Below, piece after piece: positions 7,275 to 15,646 of a DNA stretch of 64,000 nt. The position numbers were made by a program, and so were the translations under genes. Source of the stretch: Nocardioides islandensis (GTDB taxonomy: Bacteria > Actinomycetota > Actinomycetes > Propionibacteriales > Nocardioidaceae). Numbering within the stretch: the first letter of the stretch is position 1; every line of letters begins with the position of its first letter. Location: contig NZ_JADKPN010000014.1 of the NCBI RefSeq assembly GCF_015352455.1, forward strand, positions 80,089 through 144,088, read 5' to 3'. The notes under the pieces were generated by a model that saw only the letters and a program-made list of their open reading frames with translations, searched no databases and was not told where the DNA came from.

Positions 7275-8074
7275 GCGGGGTCCTCCAGCGTGCGGAACCG
7301 CCGCGACGCCTCGGCCTGCGCTGCGAGCTCGTCGTCGGGCGGGTACCCGACCTCTTCCAGCGTCAGCCCGTGCGGGGGCACGACGGTCACGGCCGGGTCG
7401 CGGGTCGCGGCGGCCAGCACCTGGCCCGCCCACTCCGGCGGGCGGCGGCCCTCACCGACCGCGACCAGGCAGCCGACCAGCGAGCGGACCATGTGGTGGC
7501 AGAAGGCGTCGGCGCGCACGGTGCCCACGAGCACGTCGTCGGCGTCGCGCTCCCACGCGAGGTCGAGCAGCGTGCGGATGGTGGTCGCCCCCTCGCGCCG
7601 CTTGCAGAACGCCGCGAAGTCGTGGCGGCCGAGCAGGTCCTTCGAGGCGCGGTCGATCGCGTCGAGGTCCAACCGGTGCTTCCAGGCCAGCACGTACCCG
7701 CGTGTCAGCGGGTCCTGGGCCTCCGGCCGGTCCGCGATCCGGTAGGCGTAGCGGCGCCACACCGCCGAGAAGCGTGCGTCGAACCCGTCCGGGACGGCGA
7801 CCACGCGACGTACGCGGACGTCGTCGGGCAGGAGCCCGTCCAGCTGGCGGCGCACCCGCTGCGGATCCGCCCGATCCACGTCGACGTGCGCGACCTGCCC
7901 GCGAGCGTGCACGCCGGTGTCGGTGCGCCCGGCGCAGGTGACGGCGACCTCGTCGACACGCAGGACGGTGGCGAGGGCCGTCTCGAGATCTCCCTGGACG
8001 GTGCGGAGGCCGGGCTGCCGGGCCCAGCCGTGGAAGCCGGCGCCGTCGTAGGCGAGGTCCAGGCGCAGGCGCAC
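7271..8074 (-). CDS. truA: tRNA pseudouridine(38-40) synthase TruA
   Basis: TruA of 267 residues, converting uridine to pseudouridine at positions 38-40 of the tRNA anticodon arm. It opens LRLDLAYDGAGFHGWARQP; the catalytic aspartate is in CAGRTDTGVHARGQVAHVD (D in GRTDTG). The C-terminal half has the conserved HDFAAFCK and FCHHMVRSLVG. In most actinomycetes truA directly follows rplQ; here it is on the same strand but about 5.7 kb downstream of rplQ. A GTG start, 39 bp from the divergent flavoprotein gene; GAGACT lies 6 nt before it as a possible weak -10. Confidence 0.96.
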   Translation of the reverse strand: MRLRLDLAYDGAGFHGWARQPGLRTVQGDLETALATVLRVDEVAVTCAGRTDTGVHARGQVAHVDVDRADPQRVRRQLDGLLPDDVRVRRVVAVPDGFDARFSAVWRRYAYRIADRPEAQDPLTRGYVLAWKHRLDLDAIDRASKDLLGRHDFAAFCKRREGATTIRTLLDLAWERDADDVLVGTVRADAFCHHMVRSLVGCLVAVGEGRRPPEWAGQVLAAATRDPAVTVVPPHGLTLEEVGYPPDDELAAQAEASRRFRTLEDPA

Positions 8075-8101
8075 CGAGCCAGTCTCGCACCAGGGTCGGG
8101 C

Positions 8102-8107
8102 TAGATT
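8102..8107 (+). promoter_or_regulatory. Leaderless-type -10 box for the flavoprotein gene
   Basis: TAGATT, 6 nt before the GTG at 8114 with no Shine-Dalgarno sequence between. It lies in the 39-bp gap that separates this gene from the divergent truA. Confidence 0.6.
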
Positions 8108-8113
8108 TTCCGG

Positions 8114-9820
8114 GTGCCCCAGCAGTCAGGACAGCGCAAGCCCCCCGCCATCGTCATCGTCAGCCACGACAACGCGGCCTTCCTCGTCGACGAGTTCGGC
8201 CGCTACGCCCGCGACTACGACATCCGTCCCGCCACATCCATGAGCGCCGCCACCGACATCACGTCCGAGATCGAGGCGACCGGCGGCCAGGTCGCGATGC
8301 TCGTCGCCGACTCCTCGCTCTTCCCCTCCGACGTCGTGCAAGACGAGCAGCACAACGTGCTTGCGGCGTTCCACACCTGGCGTCAGGTCGTGCCCACGGC
8401 CAAGCGTCTCGTGGTCGCGCCGTGGGAGCGGTTCCTGGAGGACGCCAACCGGCTGCGTGCCGGCCTGGCCAAGGGCAAGTACGACGCGTACCTGCTGATG
8501 CCGCGCGGCGTCCGGGACGAGGAGTTCCACACCGCCATCTGCGAGCTGCTCTCCGACTGGGGCTCGACCGTGGCCCAGCCCGAGATCGAGACGGTGCGGC
8601 TGGTGGCGCCCGAGCAGGACGCGCTGACCCTCGGCATCCGCGACTTCCTCGACCGCATGGGGATGCCGCACCGCCTCTACTCACCGGACACGGAGATCGG
8701 CGCGGGCATCGTCGGCCGCCACGAGGGCGAGACCCGCTGGCCGCTGGTGGAGTCGCCGTACCACGACGTCTGGGCGCCCGAGAGCGTCCGCGAGGTCGCC
8801 GGCGCGATCTACGGGCGACCCGACGGCATCGACCTCGACACCGTCATGGACCTCTGCATCGTGGGCGCCGGCCCCGCGGGCCTCGCGGCGGCGGTGTACG
8901 GCGCGTCCGAGGGCCTCTCGACCGTGGTCGTCGAGGCCGAGGCGGTCGGCGGTCAGGCGGGCACGTCGTCGATGATCCGCAACTACCTGGGCTTCCCGCG
9001 CGGCATCTCCGGGATGCGGCTCGCGCAGCGCGCGCGCAACCAGGCGATCCGGTTCGGGACGCGGTTCTTCACCGGCTGGGAGGTCGGCGGGATCAGCGCC
9101 GAGGGCGAAGGGACCTCACGGCACCACGTCGTCCGCACCGACGGGGGCGACGTCCGGGCTCGCGCCGTCGTGATCGCGAGCGGCGTCGCCTACCGCAAGC
9201 TGCGGGCGCCCGGGATCGAGGACCTGACCGGTCGCGGCGTCTACTACGGCAGCGCGATGACCGCGGCCCGCGAGATGGAGGGGTACGACGTGGTGGTGGT
9301 CGGCGGCGGCAACTCCGCCGGCCAGGCCGCGATCCACCTGGCGCGGTTCGCGAAGTCGGTGACGATCATGGTCCGCCGCCACGGGCTCGGCGAGACGATG
9401 TCGCAGTACCTCGTCAACGAGATCGAGTGGAACCCCCGCGTCACCGTGGCCAGCCGCTGCGAGGTCAGCGCCGCCGGCGGGGACGGGCGGCTCGAGTGGG
9501 TGGACGTCAAGGACTGCGACACCGACGAGGTGGTCCGCCGCAACGCCGAGGGCCTCTTCCTGCTGCTGGGCGCCGAGCCGAAGTGCGACTGGATCCCCAG
9601 CGGCGTGGCCCGCGACCCCCGCGGCTTCGTGCTCACCGGTCGCGACGTCCCCAAGGCCCAGTGGGCCGACGGCCTCCCGCCCGAGTCCCTGGCCACCTCG
9701 CTCCCCGGCGTGTTCGCCGTGGGCGACGTGCGGGCCGGCTCCATGAAGCGCGTGGCCGCCGCCTCGGGCGAGGGTTCGTCGGTCGTGCCGCTCGTCCACG
9801 CCTGGCTGGGCTCGGCCTAG
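8114..9820 (+). CDS. Thioredoxin-reductase-like flavoprotein fused to a receiver-like domain
   Basis: A 568-residue fusion. Residues about 10-150 resemble a response-regulator receiver (IVIVSHDNAAFLVDEF, later MLVADSSLF); a thioredoxin-like spacer follows at about 160-235. Residues about 250-565 form a two-domain FAD/NAD(P)H pyridine nucleotide-disulfide oxidoreductase, with FAD motif VGAGPAGLAAAVYGASEG, NADPH motif VVGGGNSAGQAA and the closing GVFAVGDVRAGS. Where thioredoxin reductases have the redox CxxC, this protein reads GVYYGSAMTAAR, so dithiol chemistry at that site is not possible. Fused receiver/TrxR-like proteins of this kind are known and uncharacterised. The start is a leaderless GTG. 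Confidence 0.85.
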   Translation: MPQQSGQRKPPAIVIVSHDNAAFLVDEFGRYARDYDIRPATSMSAATDITSEIEATGGQVAMLVADSSLFPSDVVQDEQHNVLAAFHTWRQVVPTAKRLVVAPWERFLEDANRLRAGLAKGKYDAYLLMPRGVRDEEFHTAICELLSDWGSTVAQPEIETVRLVAPEQDALTLGIRDFLDRMGMPHRLYSPDTEIGAGIVGRHEGETRWPLVESPYHDVWAPESVREVAGAIYGRPDGIDLDTVMDLCIVGAGPAGLAAAVYGASEGLSTVVVEAEAVGGQAGTSSMIRNYLGFPRGISGMRLAQRARNQAIRFGTRFFTGWEVGGISAEGEGTSRHHVVRTDGGDVRARAVVIASGVAYRKLRAPGIEDLTGRGVYYGSAMTAAREMEGYDVVVVGGGNSAGQAAIHLARFAKSVTIMVRRHGLGETMSQYLVNEIEWNPRVTVASRCEVSAAGGDGRLEWVDVKDCDTDEVVRRNAEGLFLLLGAEPKCDWIPSGVARDPRGFVLTGRDVPKAQWADGLPPESLATSLPGVFAVGDVRAGSMKRVAAASGEGSSVVPLVHAWLGSA

Positions 9821-9838
9821 CGGGCGCGGTGCCGCCCG
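9821..9838 (+). terminator. GC hairpin immediately after the flavoprotein stop
   Basis: Inverted repeat CGGGCG / CGCCCG around a 6-nt loop, beginning at the base after the TAG stop. There is no T-tract, which is usual for high-GC actinobacterial terminators. It separates the flavoprotein from the GH3 gene. Confidence 0.5.
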
Positions 9839-9892
9839 GCTTAGTGTCGTGTGGTCCTTCATCTCGGGGGGCAGATGAGCTCGGAGGCGCCT

Positions 9893-11779
9893 GTGTTCTC
9901 TCGGTCAGCAGCATCCACGACCCGTCGCAACCGGAAACCGGTCCGGCCGGTCGTCATCGGCCTCTCGCTGGTGATGGCCGCGGCCTTCGGTCCGCCGGCG
10001 GCCACGGCCGGCGACCCGGGCAGCGCCGGCGACGCGCCGTACCGAGGCCGGGTGCTCTCGCTGATGCGGCACATGACGCTGCAGCAGAAGGTCGGCCAGC
10101 TGTTCGTCATCGAGGTGGCGGGTCGGCACGCGACCGCCGTGAGCGACGCGGCGAAGGCCGTCAACCAGCGGCTGTACGGCGTGGACACGCCGGCCCAGGC
10201 CATCGCGAAGTACCAGCCCGGCGGGGTCATCTACTACACGACCCGGGTCGCCTGCACCGGCTGCGCGACCGACGACAACATCGGCGACCCCGCCCAGGTG
10301 GCCACCTTGTCCAACGGGCTCCAGGCCGCGTCGCTCGCCCAGCCGGCCCACATCCCGCTGCAGGTCTCCGTCGACCAGGAGGGCGGCGCGCTGGTCGCCC
10401 GCTTCCTCGCCCCGGCGACGCAGATGCCCGGCAACATGGCGCTGGGCGCGGGCCGGTCGACCCAGGACGCGCACGACTCGGCGAAGGTGATCGGCGAGGA
10501 GCTCGCGGCGGTCGGCGTGACGCAGGACTACGCACCGGTCTCCGACGTCAACATCAACCCCAACAACCCGGTCATCGGGATCCGCTCCATCGGCGGTGAC
10601 CCGGACCTGGTGTCCGACCTGGCGTCCGCGCAGGTCCAGGGATTCCACGCGGGCGGGGTCTCCGCTGTTGCCAAGCACTTCCCGGGGCACGGCGACACCG
10701 GCGTGGACAGCCACTTCGGGCTGCCGCAGGTCACCCACAGCCTGGCGCAGTTCCACGCGATCGACCTGCCGCCCTTCGAGGCCGACATCGCCGCGGGAGT
10801 GGACACCATCATGACCGCCCACGTCGTGTTCCCGGCGGTCGACCCGTCCGGTGCGCCGGCAACGATGAGCCACACGATCCTCACCGGTGTGCTGCGCAAC
10901 GAGCTCGGCTTCACAGGCCTGATCGTGACCGACGCGCTCGACATGGCGGGCGCGACCGCGACGTACCCGCCGAACGTCGCCCCGGTCCAGGCGATCCTCG
11001 CCGGCGCGGACCAGCTGCTGGTCCCGCCGCAGATGGACACGGCGTACGGCGCGGTGCTCGACGCGGTCAGGAACGGCACCATCAGCGAGAAGCGGCTCGA
11101 CGCCTCGGTCTACCGCGTGCTGCTGCACAAGTACCGGCGTGGCATCTTCGCCGACCCGATAGTCGACCCGGCGGCGGCGCCGACGATCATGGGCGCGCCC
11201 GACCACCTGGCGCAGGCGCAGACGATCACCGACCGCACCACCACGCTGGTCAAGAACGACGCCGGCGTGCTGCCGCTGGCCGCCGGTCCCCGCCAGGTGC
11301 TCGTCGCAGGCTGGGGTGTCGGCACCACGCAGGGGATCGCGAACGCGATGGCCGCGCGGGGCGCGACGACGCAGGTCCTGGAGTCGGGCACCACGCCGTC
11401 GACCGCGCAGATCGACGCCGCCGTGGCCGCGGCCGAGGACAGCGACCTCGTCGTGGTGTCGACCAACAACGCCTACGCGGTCAACGCCTCGACCGGGCAG
11501 CCGACCGCGGCCGCCGCGGCGCAGACCCGGCTGGTGCGGGCCCTCCTGGCCACCTCGAAGCCGGTCGTGGTCGCCGCGATGCGCAACCCCTACGACGTCG
11601 CCTCGTTCGAGGAGGCACCCACGGTGCTCGACACCTACGGCTACACCGCTGACCAGGTCGAGTCGCTGGCGCGGGTGCTCTTCGGCGAGGTGGACCCGAC
11701 CGGCCGGCTGCCGGTCTCCGTCCCGCGCGCGGACGGCCCCGGCGAGCTGTTCCCCTTCGGCTTCGGCCTCGGCTACTGA
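9893..11779 (+). CDS. Secreted glycoside hydrolase family 3 beta-N-acetylhexosaminidase-like protein
   Basis: GH3 enzyme of about 628 residues with a signal peptide (arginine-rich n-region RRNRKPVRP, then a hydrophobic core ending near PPAATAG). The NagZ-type motif KHFPGHGDTGVDSH identifies the N-acetyl-beta-glucosaminidase branch, whose acid/base is the His of the DSH triad. The nucleophile is the Asp in IVTDALDMAGA. A GH3 C-terminal alpha/beta domain follows from about residue 440. I start at the GTG 9893 because GGAGG is 5 nt upstream; the in-frame ATG at 9875 is the alternative and adds 6 residues. TAGTGT at 9842-9847 is a candidate -10. It probably trims peptidoglycan fragments or chitin outside the cell. 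The last 7 bp overlap the converging PfkB gene. Confidence 0.88.
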   Translation: MFSRSAASTTRRNRKPVRPVVIGLSLVMAAAFGPPAATAGDPGSAGDAPYRGRVLSLMRHMTLQQKVGQLFVIEVAGRHATAVSDAAKAVNQRLYGVDTPAQAIAKYQPGGVIYYTTRVACTGCATDDNIGDPAQVATLSNGLQAASLAQPAHIPLQVSVDQEGGALVARFLAPATQMPGNMALGAGRSTQDAHDSAKVIGEELAAVGVTQDYAPVSDVNINPNNPVIGIRSIGGDPDLVSDLASAQVQGFHAGGVSAVAKHFPGHGDTGVDSHFGLPQVTHSLAQFHAIDLPPFEADIAAGVDTIMTAHVVFPAVDPSGAPATMSHTILTGVLRNELGFTGLIVTDALDMAGATATYPPNVAPVQAILAGADQLLVPPQMDTAYGAVLDAVRNGTISEKRLDASVYRVLLHKYRRGIFADPIVDPAAAPTIMGAPDHLAQAQTITDRTTTLVKNDAGVLPLAAGPRQVLVAGWGVGTTQGIANAMAARGATTQVLESGTTPSTAQIDAAVAAAEDSDLVVVSTNNAYAVNASTGQPTAAAAAQTRLVRALLATSKPVVVAAMRNPYDVASFEEAPTVLDTYGYTADQVESLARVLFGEVDPTGRLPVSVPRADGPGELFPFGFGLGY

Positions 11780-12690
11780 GAGGAGAGCTCCGCGCGGTAG
11801 GGCGGGTCGGCACCGGGCCGCGAGACCGTGACGGCCGCGGCCCGCACGGCGAAGTCGAGCACGCCCGCGACGTCGTCGCGGGTCATCGAGCGCAGCGCGT
11901 CGACACCGCCGCCCAGGAAGCCGCGGGTGGCGAGCTCGTCGAGCATCGCGGCGCCGAACGTGTCGCCGGCGCCGATCGTGTCGGCGACCCCGACCGCCAC
12001 GCCGGGCGCGGCGACGGCCAGGCCGTCGGCGTACCAGACCGCGCCGTCCGCACCACGCGTCACCACGACGGCGGCGGGGCCCTGGCCCAGGAGCCGCTGG
12101 GCGGCGGCGGCCTCTGAGTCGCCCGGGTACAGCGCCTCCAGGTCCTCGTCGGACGCCTTGACCAGGTCGCTGAGAGCCACGGTCGCCTCGACGGTCGCCG
12201 CGATGGCCGGGCCCACCCCGGTCACGCTCGGACGCATGTTGATGTCGTACGACGTCGTGCTGGTCGGCCGCAGCCGCGCCAACAGCGCCCGCACGTCCTC
12301 GCAGCCCGGCGTCAGGACCGCGCCGAGCGAGCAGGCGTGCACGGCGAGCGGCGGGACGTCGACCTCGACCGGGCCGATGCGCCAGTCGATGTCGAAGGTG
12401 TACCTCGCCGAGCCGTCGGGCTGCAGGGTGGCCAGGGCCGACGACGTGCGGGGCACGACGTGGGGGTCGGTGACCAGGCGGACGCCCGAGGCGGCGAGGT
12501 GGTCGGCGATCAGCCGGCCGTGGTCGTCGTCGGCGAAGCTGGTGACGAACCCGCCCGTACCCCGCCCGAGCCGCGCCAGCGCCACCGCCACGTTGGCCGC
12601 GCTGCCGCCCGGGAACGTCTCGGTGCTGCCGTCGTCGCGACGCACGATGTCGACGAGGGACTCACCCACCACCAGCACGCCGTCGCTCAT
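11773..12690 (-). CDS. PfkB-family carbohydrate kinase (fructokinase-like)
   Basis: Ribokinase/PfkB-fold sugar kinase of 305 residues. The N-terminal PfkB signature is FPGGSAANVAVALARLG (residues about 25-41), and the C-terminal catalytic signature with the base Asp is DTIGAGDTFGAAML. The ordering and length match bacterial fructokinases and related 2-keto sugar kinases; the sugar is not certain. TAGACA sits 6 nt before the ATG and could be a degenerate leaderless -10. It stands alone on this strand, divergent from a small membrane protein gene. Confidence 0.87.
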   Translation of the reverse strand: MSDGVLVVGESLVDIVRRDDGSTETFPGGSAANVAVALARLGRGTGGFVTSFADDDHGRLIADHLAASGVRLVTDPHVVPRTSSALATLQPDGSARYTFDIDWRIGPVEVDVPPLAVHACSLGAVLTPGCEDVRALLARLRPTSTTSYDINMRPSVTGVGPAIAATVEATVALSDLVKASDEDLEALYPGDSEAAAAQRLLGQGPAAVVVTRGADGAVWYADGLAVAAPGVAVGVADTIGAGDTFGAAMLDELATRGFLGGGVDALRSMTRDDVAGVLDFAVRAAAVTVSRPGADPPYRAELSSQ

Positions 12691-12752
12691 GCCCCGTGTC
12701 TAGCCCAAGCGCGACGGCTCCGCCAGAAGTCGTCCGGTGGCAGCATGGGCGC

Positions 12753-13325
12753 ATGAACGGGGAGCGGAGCTCGGTCGAGCCCACCGACACCGAGCTCCAG
12801 AGCGGGGCCGGCGTCTCCGCGGCCCTCATCGCCGGGCTCGCCGTCGTGCACCTGGCGATGGCGTACTCCGTCTCCACACTGCCCGGCCTCGTCTCCGACC
12901 TCGTCGAGCCGCTGGCGGGCCAGGGCACCGCCGACTTCGTGGTGCACGTCCTGCCCCTCGTGCCGCTCGCGCTCGTCGTGCTCGGCGTCGGACGTACCGT
13001 GCTGCGCGGCGTCGCCGCGTGCGCCGTGGTCGTGGTCGTCGCCGTCGTCATCCACGCGATCACTCCGTCCTGGATGGTGACGGCACTCGTGCCGCTGGCC
13101 GCGGTGCTCGCGTGGGGAGTCGCCCGCCGCTACGGCCGGTGGTGGGTCGCCGGCGTCGCGATCGCCCCGCTCGTCGCCCTGCTCGTCCGCTGGATCGACC
13201 CCAACCCGTTCGCGGACGACGTCGCGGTCTGGGCCAGCTTCCGCGCGCTCGTCCTGCACGTCGTGCCGGCCGTCCTCGCCGGACTCGCCTGCTGGGCGCT
13301 CGAGTGGTGGGAGGACCGGGCGTGA
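12753..13325 (+). CDS. Multi-pass membrane protein of unknown function
   Basis: A 190-residue integral membrane protein with about five hydrophobic segments (for example AALIAGLAVVHLAMAYSV, LPLVPLALVVLGVG, ACAVVVVVAVVIHAI, ALVPLAAVLAWGVA and ALVLHVVPAVLAGLACWAL). No family recognised. The ATG at 12753 follows a short gap from pfkB; no strong ribosome binding site is visible. It overlaps a GntR regulator gene by 4 bp (GTGA), so the regulator is probably cotranscribed with it, as YtrA-type regulators often are with membrane or ABC genes. Confidence 0.68.
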   Translation: MNGERSSVEPTDTELQSGAGVSAALIAGLAVVHLAMAYSVSTLPGLVSDLVEPLAGQGTADFVVHVLPLVPLALVVLGVGRTVLRGVAACAVVVVVAVVIHAITPSWMVTALVPLAAVLAWGVARRYGRWWVAGVAIAPLVALLVRWIDPNPFADDVAVWASFRALVLHVVPAVLAGLACWALEWWEDRA

Positions 13326-13687
13326 GCCTCGGCCCCGTGGAGCACGACGGACCCGTCCCTCCGTTCGAGCAGCTGCGCCAGCAGGTCGCGGGGCAGGTCG
13401 CGTCGGGCGCGCTGCCCGCCGGCACCAGGCTCCCGACCGTCCGCGCCCTCGCGGCCGACCTCGGCCTCGCCGTGAACACCGTGGCCCGGGTCTACCGCGA
13501 GCTCGAGGCCGACGGCGTCGTGGTCACCGAGGGGCGGCGTGGCACGTTCGTGAAGTCCGGTGCGGCCGCGGCCGGCAGCGACGTGCGGGCCGCCGCGGCG
13601 ACGTTCGTCGAGGAGGTACGGCGCGCGGGCCTCGGCCTCGCGGAGGCCCAGCGCCTGGTGGAGAACAGCTGGGCCCGCCACCCCTGA
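13322..13687 (+). CDS. GntR-family regulator, YtrA type
   Basis: A 121-residue regulator with an N-terminal GntR winged helix: PPFEQLRQQVAGQVASGALPAG, then TVRALAADLGLAVNTVARVYRELE and a wing at VVTEGRRGTFV. Only a short C-terminal helix follows, as in the YtrA subfamily, which lacks a large ligand-binding domain. The GTG start overlaps the membrane-protein gene by 4 bp, implying a shared transcript and probable autoregulation. Its stop codon lies in the loop of a strong hairpin (13671-13701). Confidence 0.88.
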   Translation: MSLGPVEHDGPVPPFEQLRQQVAGQVASGALPAGTRLPTVRALAADLGLAVNTVARVYRELEADGVVVTEGRRGTFVKSGAAAAGSDVRAAAATFVEEVRRAGLGLAEAQRLVENSWARHP

Positions 13688-13701
13688 GGGGTGACGGGCC
13701 C
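13671..13701. terminator. Bidirectional terminator hairpin between gntR and rplQ
   Basis: Nested inverted repeat: outer arms GGGCCCG (13671-13677) and CGGGCCC (13695-13701), then one C/A mismatch, then inner arms CACCCC (13679-13684) and GGGGTG (13688-13693), with a 3-nt loop. The loop is the TGA stop codon of the gntR gene. It also lies 33 bp beyond the rplQ stop on the other strand, so it can end both converging transcripts. Confidence 0.75.
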
Positions 13702-13733
13702 AGACCAAGCAGCGAGTCGAGAGCTGCGGAGAG

Positions 13734-14474
13734 TCAGCCGGCCTTCACGAAGCCGGCGTTCTCGGCGGCCTCCTCGGTCCGGAACCAGACCTCGGCGATC
13801 GTCTGGTCGTACCACTGGGAGTCCGGCGTGTGGTACTTGCCGGAGTCCTTGTTGCCCTTGATGGTGAACTCCTCCGACGGAGCCGCACCGTCCTCCAGCG
13901 CCAGGGCGACGTCGTCGCCGAGCTCGAGGTCGGCGAACTTCGCGGTGAGGGCCTCCTCGGCGGCCTCGGCCACCGTGTCCTCGCCGGCGCTCGTGTCGGT
14001 CGACTCGTCCTCGGTGACCGCCTCACCGGAGAGCTCCTCGGCCTGCGGGGCCTCGGTCTTCTTCTCCGCGGGAGCGGCCTTCTTGGCGGTGGTGGTCTTC
14101 TTCGCAGCCGGCTTGTAGGCCTCCTGCACCAGCTCGATCACGGCCATCGGCGCGTTGTCGCCCTTGCGGGGACCGATCTTGGTGATGCGGGTGTACCCAC
14201 CGGGGCGCTCGGCCATCTTGGGCGCGATCTCGGTGAACAGCACGTGCACGACCGACTTGTTCGTGATGGTCTTGAGGACCTCACGTCGGTTGTGCAGGTC
14301 GCCGCGCTTGGCCTTGGTGATCAGCTTCTCCGCGACCGGACGCAGCGTGCGCGCCCGGGTCTCGGTGGTGGTGATCCGGCCGTGCTCGAACAGGGCCGTG
14401 GCCAGGTTGGCGAGGATGTGCCGCTGGTGCGAGGCGCTCCCGCCGAGGCGGGGACCCTTCTTGGGAGTAGGCAT
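13734..14474 (-). CDS. rplQ: Large-subunit ribosomal protein bL17 with an added C-terminal domain
   Basis: bL17 of 246 residues. The ribosomal core is residues 1-120 (MPTPKKGPRLGGSASHQRH, later EKLITKAKRGDLHNRREV). It is followed by a Lys/Ala-rich then acidic linker (about 121-200) and a compact 46-residue C-terminal domain (201-246) with the pattern KGNxxSGxYHxPxxxWYDQTxAExxF. The same domain ends uL4 in this window (28 of 46 aligned positions identical by eye). I believe NCBI calls this the sunset domain; its function is unknown. bL17 without extensions is about 120 residues. Last gene of the alpha operon here; truA, usually next, is displaced. Confidence 0.97.
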   Translation of the reverse strand: MPTPKKGPRLGGSASHQRHILANLATALFEHGRITTTETRARTLRPVAEKLITKAKRGDLHNRREVLKTITNKSVVHVLFTEIAPKMAERPGGYTRITKIGPRKGDNAPMAVIELVQEAYKPAAKKTTTAKKAAPAEKKTEAPQAEELSGEAVTEDESTDTSAGEDTVAEAAEEALTAKFADLELGDDVALALEDGAAPSEEFTIKGNKDSGKYHTPDSQWYDQTIAEVWFRTEEAAENAGFVKAG

Positions 14475-14552
14475 CGTCGTGTCACTCGTTTCTCTCGGGC
14501 CGTGTCAGGTACCCGGGTAGACGACCCGCGGAGCGCGGGCCGGTTGGGTTGG

Positions 14553-15569
14553 TCAGTACTGCTCGTCCTCGACGAACGCGTCGTCGTCGTCGTCGCCGTA
14601 CGCCGCCAGGGCAGCGTGCGGGTCGAAGCCGGGCGCGCTGTCCTTGAGGGACAGGCCCATCTCGACCAGCTTGGCCTTGACCTCGTCGATCGACTTGGCA
14701 CCGAAGTTGCGGATGTCGAGCAGGTCCTGCTCCGAGCGCGAGATGAGCTCACCCACGGTGTGGATGCCCTCGCGCTTGAGGCAGTTGTACGAGCGGACGG
14801 TCAGCTGCAGGTCCTCGACGGGGAGGGCCAGGTCGGCAGCCAGCTGCTCGTCGACCGGCGACGGGCCGATGTCGATGCCCTCGGCCTCGACGTTGAGCTC
14901 GCGGGCGAGACCGAACAGCTCGACGAGCGTCTTGCCGGCCGAGGCGATCGCGTCGCGGGGACGGATCGACGGCTTGGTCTCGACGTCGATGACGAGCTTG
15001 TCGAAGTCGGTGCGCTGCTCGACACGGGTGGCCTCGACCTTGTAGGTCACCTTCAGCACGGGGCTGTAGATCGAGTCGACCGGCATCCGGCCGATCTCGT
15101 TGTCGGCGCCCTTGTTCTGGACGGCGGAGACGTAGCCGCGGCCGCGCTCGACGACCAGCTCCATCTCCAGCTTGCCCTTGTCGGACAGGGTGGCGATCTT
15201 CAGGTCGGGGTTGTGGACCTCGACCCCGGCCGGCGGCGCGATGTCGGCCGCGGTGACGTCACCGGGGCCGGACTTGCGCAGGTACATCGTGACGGGCTCG
15301 TCGTGCTCGGAGGAGACGACCAGGCCCTTCAGGTTGAGGATGACCTCGGTGACGTCCTCCTTGACGCCCTCGATGGTCGAGAACTCGTGGAGCACGGTGT
15401 CGACCTTGATGCTCGTGACCGAGGCACCGGGGATCGAGGACAGGAGCGTGCGACGCAGCGAGTTGCCGAGCGTGTAGCCGAAGCCGGGCTCGAGCGGCTC
15501 GATGACGAAGCGCGAACGGAACTCGTCGACCGACTCTTCCGACAGGGTGGGGCGCTGTGCGATGAGCAC
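14553..15569 (-). CDS. rpoA: DNA-directed RNA polymerase subunit alpha
   Basis: RNA polymerase alpha of 338 residues. The N-terminal dimerisation domain (about 1-230) begins LIAQRPTLSEESVDEFRSRF and includes EPLEPGFGYTLGNSLRRTLLSS. A linker leads to the alpha-CTD (about 245-320), with VEDLQLTVRSYNCLKREGI and GAKSIDEVKAKLVEMGLSL for UP-element and activator contacts. It ends in an acidic tail. The GTG start has GGAAAG upstream. It lies between rpsD and rplQ, the normal actinobacterial order. Confidence 0.99.
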   Translation of the reverse strand: MLIAQRPTLSEESVDEFRSRFVIEPLEPGFGYTLGNSLRRTLLSSIPGASVTSIKVDTVLHEFSTIEGVKEDVTEVILNLKGLVVSSEHDEPVTMYLRKSGPGDVTAADIAPPAGVEVHNPDLKIATLSDKGKLEMELVVERGRGYVSAVQNKGADNEIGRMPVDSIYSPVLKVTYKVEATRVEQRTDFDKLVIDVETKPSIRPRDAIASAGKTLVELFGLARELNVEAEGIDIGPSPVDEQLAADLALPVEDLQLTVRSYNCLKREGIHTVGELISRSEQDLLDIRNFGAKSIDEVKAKLVEMGLSLKDSAPGFDPHAALAAYGDDDDDAFVEDEQY

Positions 15570-15646
15570 TTGTTCTTTCCTTTCCGGGTCCGACCGCTAT
15601 TTGAAGGACCCGAACATTTGCAGGGCGGCGAAGTGGAGGACCGGGA

